From assembly GCA_036939355.1 (NCBI GenBank), contig JALLAP010000965.1, positions 1-10,029 of the forward strand: 10,029 bases of DNA. Direction: 5' to 3'. Source of the DNA: Thalassiosira profunda. Taxonomy: Eukaryota; Bacillariophyta; Thalassiosirophyceae; Thalassiosirales; Thalassiosiraceae. Numbering within the stretch: the first letter of the stretch is position 1; every line of letters begins with the position of its first letter. The translations under genes were made by a program, and so were the position numbers. The notes under the pieces were generated by a model, which saw nothing but the letters and a program-made list of their open reading frames with translations, did not search any database and was not told where the DNA came from. Shown piece by piece: positions 1-5,930 of the stretch.

Positions 1-364
1 GGACGCAGCCCGGGCAGGTGCCAAAGTGAGGGCACTCGATGGCGGCCGATTGGCGGTCGCGCTGGGTGTAGTATTCGTCCTCCTCCGATTCATGCTCGTC
101 GTCATAAAACAAATCATCGTCGTCGTCGAATGCGTGCGGCGCTCTCCGCCGATCGGATTGCCCCGCGCCTCTGGCCATCAACGCGGGGGGCGATGGCTCG
201 AACGACGAGGGCGAGGGGGGTCGGTGCACGTGCTGTGTGCGCCGCGGGGGCGCGAAGCCGGTGCTGCCGCGCCATGGCAGGGCGAGGAGCGGCGCGAGGA
301 GGCCCCCGGTGCGGCGGCGCCCGGCCATCGTTCGTCTAGGGCGTTGGCAGGAAGTCGGCGCCAT
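1..364 (-). CDS. RumA/TrmA-type RNA (uracil-5-)-methyltransferase, 5' part only, probably plastid-targeted
   Basis: Partial gene; only the first 121 residues lie in the window and the frame is open through the left edge. The last residues read CPHFGTCPGC (about 111-120). This C-x5-C-x2-C arrangement is the 4Fe-4S cysteine cluster of the RumA/TrmA/Trm2 family, which methylates uracil C5 in rRNA or tRNA with S-adenosylmethionine; the catalytic domain lies outside. The N-terminus is plastid-presequence-like: basic residues, a hydrophobic stretch (GLLAPLLAL, 21-29), then STG|FAPP at 34-40, resembling the diatom ASA|FAP cleavage motif. A strongly acidic Asp/Glu tract (79-97) separates presequence and cluster. 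The frame has a stop at 455-457, so the first ATG is at 364; a second ATG at 328 (residue 13) directly precedes MAGRRR and the hydrophobic segment and is equally plausible. The gene is divergent from the tRNA dimethylallyltransferase. The family call rests on the cysteine motif alone; rRNA versus tRNA substrate is not decidable here. Confidence 0.72.
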   Translation of the reverse strand, partial: MAPTSCQRPRRTMAGRRRTGGLLAPLLALPWRGSTGFAPPRRTQHVHRPPSPSSFEPSPPALMARGAGQSDRRRAPHAFDDDDDLFYDDEHESEEDEYYTQRDRQSAAIECPHFGTCPGCV

Positions 365-615
365 CAATCGGTTGTTGATGGTTGATGGCGAGAGGAGACG
401 GCGCGTCTGTGGTGAAATGAATGGCCGGGGATCATTGGCAGGGCTTAGTTGGGCTTAGATAGGTACCTATGGTATTTCTCTGCGCACACTATTATCTTTG
501 ATGTTTGACAATTCACTGCAAGGCTCATTCACTTTCGAAGATTGCAGCTGCAGCGGTTTTGTTATCCAAACAACAAACAACAAGAGAAGACAGCCCCGCG
601 TCGTCGGTCCCCCTC
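365..615. promoter_or_regulatory. Divergent upstream region between the RNA methyltransferase and tRNA dimethylallyltransferase genes
   Basis: No gene is supported in these 251 bases; they separate two divergently read start codons and should hold both promoters. Visible structure: tandem GTTGATG at 374-387, the direct repeat GGGCTTAG at 441-448 and 451-458 (10-bp period), and a perfect 12-bp palindrome at 459-470. The part next to the + strand gene (565-590) is an A/C-rich leader-like stretch (CAAACAACAAACAACAAG). No TATA box stands out. Promoter function is inferred from gene orientation. Confidence 0.6.
459..470. repeat. 12-bp perfect palindrome ATAGGTACCTAT
   Basis: The sequence ATAGGTACCTAT equals its own reverse complement. 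It directly follows the tandem GGGCTTAG repeat and lies between two divergent start codons, so it could be a dimeric transcription-factor site. A function is not shown by the sequence. Confidence 0.5.
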
Positions 616-740
616 ATGCACCTCCTGGGGAAATGCCCCCGGCGGCGCACGAGATACCTCCTCCTCGCCGCATTCTTCTCGCCCTCTGTTATTGCCTGGG
701 AGGCGCCGATGCTCCGCGCCTGCGGCCGATTTGCAATTAG
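501..740 (+). other. Upstream ORF overlapping the start of the tRNA dimethylallyltransferase
   Basis: An ATG at 501 opens a 79-codon frame that runs through the ATG of the main gene (616) in a different frame and stops at 738-740. If transcription begins upstream of 501 this would compete with the main start; if it begins in the A/C-rich stretch after about 550 it is irrelevant. The peptide resembles no family I know, so I do not consider it a protein-coding gene in its own right. Confidence 0.25.
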
Positions 741-2400
741 CACGCGCGGCAGGATCCAGCCCATCACCTCGCTGATGGCCTCTCGAAAACGGCAGTGTCC
801 CGCCTCCTCTCTGAGAGGCAGCGCCAGCGACACCAACGATCCGGAGCAAACACATCGCCCGCTGGTGATAGTCCTCGCCGGCCCCACCGCCGTCGGCAAG
901 TCCGACGTGGCCGCGGAGCTCTGCTCTCCATCGATGGCACGCGAGATTGCACGGGGGCACCTCTCCTCGCGCCAACCCACTGCAAACGATGCAACCAAAA
1001 GAAGAATGGCAATACGGGGGCACGTCGTGTCCGCGGACTCGGTGCAGGCCTACCGCGGCGTGGATATTGGCGCGAACAAGCCTACAATAAAAGAAAGGGA
1101 GCGGACCCCGCACCATCTTGTGGACGTGGTCGATCCCCCGAAGGATTCGCGGGCGGCGTCGTACAACGCCGCCGCGTGGATGCGGGATGCCGAATACGTC
1201 ATTCAGAATCTTATCTTGTGCGAGGGTGAGGTTGGGGAGGAGGGGGGAGGCAGCCACGATGGGGAGGCTAGTATGCGAAGAGAGGCAATTGACAAAGCAC
1301 TCAGTGAAAGTTTGGGGGCATCGGAAAACGGTGCAATCCTGCCCGTGGTCGTGGGCGGGACCATGATGTACCTGCAGTGGCTCGTGCACGGCCGGCCGGA
1401 CGCCGTGCGACCGACGGATGAGGCCGTGGCGCGTGCCGCTGGAAAGATTGAGGGATTTAGGAGAGCGGCAGATGACGCGTGTGGATCGAACGAAACGGAC
1501 GAAGTTGTGGTGGAAGAGGATGATGCATCGGATGTGGCCGCGTGGAGCGCTGCATCAACGTATGTCTCTTCGCTGGGACCCGTGTTCTCGCAAAGGGTGG
1601 CCAAGCTTCCGGGGAGAGACTGGTACCGCCTCCGCCGGCTCCTTGAGGTGGCCTACACTGTCGCCACGAAGAAGGCTGGGGACGAATCGATACACAAATC
1701 GGAGGAGGAGATTTTGCGCACCCTCACCGATGGAGAGGTGTACACTGGCATACGCTCCGGAAGCCTTTCCGACGCGGGGTACGATGTCCGCTGCTTCTTT
1801 TTGTGTCCAGACGAGCGCATGACGCACTTCCACACGGTCGATCAACGATGCGAGCAGATGCTCCTGCGAGGACTGCTTCGGGAGACATCCGCTCTCTACG
1901 CCAACGGTGGCCTCCCGGAGGAGTCGCAGATCACGCGTGCCATTGGCTACCGGCAGGCTTTAGAGTATCTGAAGAGAACCGATGCCAGGAGAAACGACGC
2001 GGAGACTTTCATGCAATTTGTCGATGACTTTGCCACAGCGACGCGGCAGTACGCGAAGAAGCAGATGCAGTGGTTCAGAAGGGATGCGTCGTTTGCCTTT
2101 GTACCCGTGCAAATGGAACGCGTCAAAGCGGAACGATCGGCCGAGGCGGCCGGAATCATACGTGACATGTGCCAACTATCCCGCGACGCGTTCGATGCCG
2201 AACTTTCCTTGAGTGAGGAGAATGGCGAGCTTCCGCTGTCCGCCCGGACGAAGTTGGACAACGAGCGCCAGGGGAAGAAGATGAAGGTGTTTATGAGCAA
2301 GCGGACAATACTATTAGAGGGCAGCGACGAATTTGCGTCAGCATTGAGAGAGGCAGACGAATGCACCAAACAGGTGCAAGGCCTCGGAGATGAGTTTTGA
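616..2400 (+). CDS. tRNA dimethylallyltransferase (MiaA/IPT type), probably plastid-targeted
   Basis: Transfers the dimethylallyl group of DMAPP to N6 of A37 in tRNAs reading UNN codons (i6A). It has 594 residues. The P-loop GPTAVGKS is at 89-96; SADSVQAYRGVDIGANKP (139-156) matches the MiaA DSMQVYxGxDIGTAKP block; HHLVDVVDP, VVVGGTMMY (244-252), RDWYRLRRLLEV, TRAIGYRQAL (440-449) and RQYAKKQMQWFRR (477-489) are further family signatures. The protein is longer than bacterial MiaA (about 310 residues) because of low-complexity insertions and C-terminal and N-terminal extensions; no C-terminal zinc finger of the eukaryotic cytosolic type is seen. The ATG at 616 is the first in this frame; upstream codons to 505 are open but lack ATG. 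Residues 1-27 form a basic plus hydrophobic signal segment ending VIA|WEAP, a plastid-type cleavage site with Trp at +1. The last 36 codons overlap the convergent kelch gene. Confidence 0.9.
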   Translation: MHLLGKCPRRRTRYLLLAAFFSPSVIAWEAPMLRACGRFAISTRGRIQPITSLMASRKRQCPASSLRGSASDTNDPEQTHRPLVIVLAGPTAVGKSDVAAELCSPSMAREIARGHLSSRQPTANDATKRRMAIRGHVVSADSVQAYRGVDIGANKPTIKERERTPHHLVDVVDPPKDSRAASYNAAAWMRDAEYVIQNLILCEGEVGEEGGGSHDGEASMRREAIDKALSESLGASENGAILPVVVGGTMMYLQWLVHGRPDAVRPTDEAVARAAGKIEGFRRAADDACGSNETDEVVVEEDDASDVAAWSAASTYVSSLGPVFSQRVAKLPGRDWYRLRRLLEVAYTVATKKAGDESIHKSEEEILRTLTDGEVYTGIRSGSLSDAGYDVRCFFLCPDERMTHFHTVDQRCEQMLLRGLLRETSALYANGGLPEESQITRAIGYRQALEYLKRTDARRNDAETFMQFVDDFATATRQYAKKQMQWFRRDASFAFVPVQMERVKAERSAEAAGIIRDMCQLSRDAFDAELSLSEENGELPLSARTKLDNERQGKKMKVFMSKRTILLEGSDEFASALREADECTKQVQGLGDEF

Positions 2401-4672
2401 TGATTGCAGTCATTATTGTGTGGCTTAAATTAATGTGCACACTGAACGCATACCCGTCAAGGAGAGCTGGAATGGGCAAAGTCATCGGCGCTTTCCTCCA
2501 CTCTCGGTGCTCGGGGAAAAACTGCCAAATTGATTTCCGTTCGCTGTCGTAGAAAGTGCGCGAGAAGGTCCCTAACCCACCCAGCAGCGTCAGTCTTCCC
2601 TGGTGAACTGTCGCAGTTGCTCCTCGAACTGGAACCGGGGCACCGCAGGGCATGGTTGAAGCGCAGTCTGCGTCACTTGCATCGCTCGCATTCGCTTCAC
2701 TCTTGAATGCAGAAGCGGCTGCAACTGCTTGAGCCATGTCACTTGAGTGAGACCACGCCTGACGGTGGCCAAACACCGTACTGCCGCCTGCAAACATCCA
2801 TTCGCCGCTGCACTCATCGAATTGCCAGGTGTAATCCAAGTGGTCCTCGTAGTCGAGGATCGAATCCTCTTCTCGGTGTCGATAGCAGCTCAGTGCATTT
2901 TCAGAGCTGGACCGGTATCCACCCAGGACGACGACGCGGTCTCTGAACGCACATGTGGTTGGAGAGGACGTGGTGACGAATGGGCGCGGGGGTAGAGTCG
3001 CCCATTGATCCAGCAAGAAATCGTATCGCAAGCCCGGTCTGTAGTGGAGGGATCTGAACATTCCTTCGTCTTCGCCGCGGTCACGCCCGGTATCCATTGG
3101 TTCTCCATCACGAGAGTTGTCGTCCGACGATGTCTCACTGACTGTTGGAGGAGGCGGAGGGCAAGTGCCAGGATAATAGACGAATCTTCCGCCAACAACA
3201 GCCACTCCGCCATCGTCCGGTGGGCAGCTTGGAGCTCTGCTTTTCCTCCTTTGCCACTGCCCCGTCTTCAGATCCAAAACCTCGCACCGCCCCATTGTTT
3301 CTGAGTCTACTTTCTTTGCTCTCTGAGGAATGCCCAGTAGCCTGCCTTCGTCGATATCTTGAGCGTCGGAGGATGTGTTGCAGCGAAAGCAATCACAAAG
3401 CTCCAAATCACACCCAATGAGGACAACTGAGCCCTCTACTTCTGCAACCACGACGTCCTCGCCGTGTCTTGCACGCATCATGTCTGCCCACCGTTCCCAC
3501 CTTCCTGTCAGGAAGGAATACGTCACCACTCTGCTTGATGGTGCCTGGGTGTCGTGATGAGTGCCACCGAAGAACACCAAAGAGTAGTGCGGATGCCCAA
3601 TGTACAATGGTTTCGAGCCAACCACGCCCGATGGCGATAATGGATGCAGAGCACCACTTGGTGTCGGCTTCAACGGGTCCCCTCCGAACCTGATCCATCT
3701 TCTCTTTTGCGAATCATAGGCCATGATGCCAGATTGTTCGTTGTTGGTCATTGGCATTCGGCGGCTTTCGTCAAGTAGCTCTGATGCGTTCACAAATCTT
3801 ACATCTTCACCGCCTGGACCGCCTGCGCTGTCGCCTGCTTTGACTGGACACTTGCCTCCAACTACCAGCAGCAGCTCGTTGCCATCAGATCGCTTGTGAT
3901 TTGCATTGTCTTGTCCCAACGCTCTGGACAACAAGCTTCTATCATCAGGCGTGCTTGGTTTGTGCGCATGCCTCATCTCGAACAGGAACTCGGGTCTCGT
4001 TATCAGTCTCGTCATGCCACGCGATACCAAGAGCAGGGTAGGATGCCTCTCCGAGTAGTGAATGTAGGAGATGATGGAGTAAATGATCGACTCGGGCAGA
4101 AGGCTCAGCGAGGGTCCCAATCCATAGTGCTGGCAGCTTCTTGGTGAAGGGCAACTGCTCCGTTTCGTTGGACTCCTCGGCGGCCGAGACGTTCTCGGTT
4201 GCAGCGTGTACTTTTTGTTGCTACCCGATGTAGGCAACGGCAAGGAACTTTCGTACGGTGGCCCATATGATGCTTCGTGGCTAGCTGAAGAAACGATGTA
4301 CCTCGGAGATACCAGCGCCGGTGCGACGTATGAAGAAGGTGTGTCGGGAGAAGGCAGAGACTGCGATCTCTTCAAGCCGTCTCGTGGGTTCATACTTTGT
4401 GGAGGCGTTGCCATGATCTCTAGCAGCCCACTCGCTTCCTCCTTCGTCGGTCTTGGCGACCCTCGATACAGGGATGGCGCGGTTGAGCCATAAGACGACG
4501 ACAGAGACATCGGAACGAGGCCGCTAAGGATACTGTCCATATCCAGTTGTTCCAAGTTGATGGGCATCGGGCTACTGATAGCCGGCGCAGCAGTTGCAAC
4601 AGGATTGAGGCAGTGCCCTCCTCGCCCTTTGCCCCCATCGGCGTCGTGCTCCCGCGAGCCCCGCTTGCTCAT
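2291..4672 (-). CDS. F-box protein with kelch-type beta-propeller
   Basis: Encodes 793 residues. Residues 1-185 are Ser/Pro-rich and probably disordered. An F-box-like segment lies at about 188-235 (LSLLPESIIYSIISYI, then LLLVSRGMTRLITRPEF), the motif that binds Skp1 in SCF ubiquitin ligases. From about 265 to 745, repeated blades with Gly-Gly after a hydrophobic strand and a downstream Trp are seen (LLLVVGGK, SLVFFGG, VAVVGGRF, VVVLGGY, LTLLGGLG, each followed by a W-containing strand), as in kelch propellers. The likely role is a substrate receptor for ubiquitination; the target is unknown. Blades are interrupted by low-complexity loops (PPPPP with an acidic tract at 505-535; an Ala/Asp/Ser tract at 648-672) and a Cys cluster at 421-431. 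The start ATG is clear. Residues after about 747 do not look propeller-like, and the last 36 codons are antisense to the neighbouring transferase gene, so the true C-terminus may differ. Confidence 0.82.
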   Translation of the reverse strand: MSKRGSREHDADGGKGRGGHCLNPVATAAPAISSPMPINLEQLDMDSILSGLVPMSLSSSYGSTAPSLYRGSPRPTKEEASGLLEIMATPPQSMNPRDGLKRSQSLPSPDTPSSYVAPALVSPRYIVSSASHEASYGPPYESSLPLPTSGSNKKYTLQPRTSRPPRSPTKRSSCPSPRSCQHYGLGPSLSLLPESIIYSIISYIHYSERHPTLLLVSRGMTRLITRPEFLFEMRHAHKPSTPDDRSLLSRALGQDNANHKRSDGNELLLVVGGKCPVKAGDSAGGPGGEDVRFVNASELLDESRRMPMTNNEQSGIMAYDSQKRRWIRFGGDPLKPTPSGALHPLSPSGVVGSKPLYIGHPHYSLVFFGGTHHDTQAPSSRVVTYSFLTGRWERWADMMRARHGEDVVVAEVEGSVVLIGCDLELCDCFRCNTSSDAQDIDEGRLLGIPQRAKKVDSETMGRCEVLDLKTGQWQRRKSRAPSCPPDDGGVAVVGGRFVYYPGTCPPPPPTVSETSSDDNSRDGEPMDTGRDRGEDEGMFRSLHYRPGLRYDFLLDQWATLPPRPFVTTSSPTTCAFRDRVVVLGGYRSSSENALSCYRHREEDSILDYEDHLDYTWQFDECSGEWMFAGGSTVFGHRQAWSHSSDMAQAVAAASAFKSEANASDASDADCASTMPCGAPVPVRGATATVHQGRLTLLGGLGTFSRTFYDSERKSIWQFFPEHREWRKAPMTLPIPALLDGYAFSVHINLSHTIMTAIIKTHLRGLAPVWCIRLPLSMLTQIRRCPLIVLSACS

Positions 4673-4942
4673 TGTCGAGTTGCAGCGGGAGGTGAAGGTG
4701 AAGTGAGAGCGCGGTGTTGTTTGGTGTTGGTGTTTGGGGTAGCAAGTCGAATTCAGTGATTTCCTTCGCAGCTTTCGCCAAAAGATAGGAATTCAGTACG
4801 ATTCTACCGATTCCTTTACGTAGCCCACCTTCTCGCCACCATCCAAGCGCCGACCCGAGAGTAGCAGGCCCCTAGCCCTGCGCGCCCGCCTCCTCTCAGT
4901 CACAGGTCGCAGGTATGGCGACTAGGCTCATGTGCACGAACA
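4673..4942. promoter_or_regulatory. Divergent upstream region between the kelch and phosphatase-like genes
   Basis: These 270 bases separate two divergent starts. I see a GT-rich stretch next to the kelch gene (about 4710-4740) and a 9-bp direct repeat GAATTCAGT at 4749-4757 and 4789-4797, exactly 40 bp apart. CGATTC occurs twice near 4800-4813. There is no ATG on the + strand between 4681 and 4914. CAG|GTATGG at 4910-4918 resembles a splice donor. Promoter function is inferred from orientation. Confidence 0.5.
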
Positions 4943-5028
4943 ATGGCGCCCAGATTCAAGGCGTTGATTGTCGCCGCCGTCAACCTTTTAAAATCACAGG
5001 CATTTTCTACATCGAAGCAGATGAGTGA
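4915..5028 (+). other. Upstream ORF overlapping the phosphatase-like start, or part of a 5' intron
   Basis: The first ATG on this strand after the divergent gene is at 4915. It opens a 37-codon frame that overlaps the main ATG (4943) in another frame and ends with TGA at 5026-5028. The same ATG lies inside CAG|GTATGG, a good splice donor, with candidate acceptors ending at 5000 (TCACAG) and 5020 (GAAGCAG). Either this is an inhibitory upstream ORF or the stretch is removed by splicing. The sequence alone does not decide. Confidence 0.3.
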
Positions 5029-5912
5029 TAGAGTCCGATTGCCCCTCGGTTCTTCAACAGCTCTCCACTCCGAGATGGGTGCACCAACCCTCTCATCGTT
5101 GCTCCAAATAGCTCGCCGAGTTAGGGAAAAGCGGTATGGAGCCAGCCAGCCACTGCCTCCTTTCATACGCGATACATCCCAACTCAGCTACCCATCATCG
5201 GAATATATGATGCAAACAGACGACTGCATACTCAATCGCAACAAGAAGGCAATTGTGCCGAGAGGATTTTGCAACTGGCTCATACCACAAGCAATCATAA
5301 TAGGACAGTACCCCGGAATGACACCCGAAAATAACGGGCCATCAGCCAAGGAGAGCCAACGACACATCCAGAATATGGTGGAGGATGCCAACGTATCTCT
5401 ATTTTGCTGCCTTCAGACGGAGGTCCCTGCGCAAGACGATGCGATGGGCTGGAAGGGCGGAGAGGTATACCTGGAGCCGGCCTACAGGAGAGAGTTTCCG
5501 CGCCCGTTCACGAGATACGGCCCATTGGCGCAATCCTTTGCAGAGTCGCCAATCTTATTTCTGCACCGTCCAATCGAGGACCTGAGCGTCCCGACTTGCA
5601 ACGACTCGCTGTTGTCGCTCCTTTCTCAGCTGCTACTCCACCTAGAAGGAGACGGAAGCGACCGCACGATATTATACCTTCACTGCTGGGGCGGAAGAGG
5701 AAGGGCCGGCCTCGTAGGCTCATGTCTAGCATCGTTGCTGTTTCCGGAGCTATCGTCTACAGAAGTACTGGGTGCAGCGAGCGTACGATTCTCGGTCTGG
5801 AGCAAAGGACATGCGCGAGGGATTGAAGCGCAGTCCGCAGACCGAGCAACAGCGGCAATTTGTGCGGGACTTTGTTACGCTCGTCCAGGAGGAGAGAGAT
5901 GCAGCAACGTAG
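4943..5912 (+). CDS. Protein tyrosine/dual-specificity phosphatase-like protein, with apparent +1 frameshift near 5768
   Basis: The phosphatase signature HCWGGRGRAG (residues 247-256) gives catalytic Cys248 and Arg254 (HCxxGxxR), as in cysteine-based protein phosphatases; Asp213 (HRPIEDL) could be the general acid. The block around GFCNWLIPQAIIIGQYPG (109-125) and LFCCLQTEVP is also domain-like. Frame 1 reads well to TEV/L (about 5767). From 5769 the plausible C-terminus is one base further on: WVQRAYDSR, then SPQTEQQRQFVRDFVTLVQ, ending TAG at 5910-5912, about 47 residues. Without the shift the frame runs on to 6238 as unlikely sequence antisense to the oxygenase gene. The shifted end leaves 18 bp to that gene. 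The true product is therefore about 322 residues. The N-terminus (hydrophobic ALIVAAVNLL, then SQA|FSTS) could be a weak plastid presequence; a start at Met27 (5021) would remove it. The physiological substrate is unknown. Confidence 0.75.
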
Positions 5913-5930
5913 CAATTCACGTACACGCTA

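Noticed and set aside
26..385. Plus-strand open frame of 119 codons at the left edge.
   Set aside because: Its peptide is Arg/Gly-rich without motifs, and the opposite strand encodes the Fe-S cysteine cluster and presequence.
505..615. N-terminal extension of the tRNA dimethylallyltransferase upstream of 616.
   Set aside because: The frame is open but begins with TTG; the first ATG is at 616 and it directly precedes a presequence-like segment.
1226..1320. Possible in-frame intron in the transferase starting at GTGAGG (1226).
   Set aside because: The low-complexity insert here might be intronic, but no acceptor is clearly better than others and the frame is open throughout, so I kept it as coding.
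562..1389. Long minus-strand open frame (275 codons) opposite the transferase.
   Set aside because: No family resemblance; antisense to conserved MiaA motifs; open frames of this size are common opposite GC-rich coding sequence.
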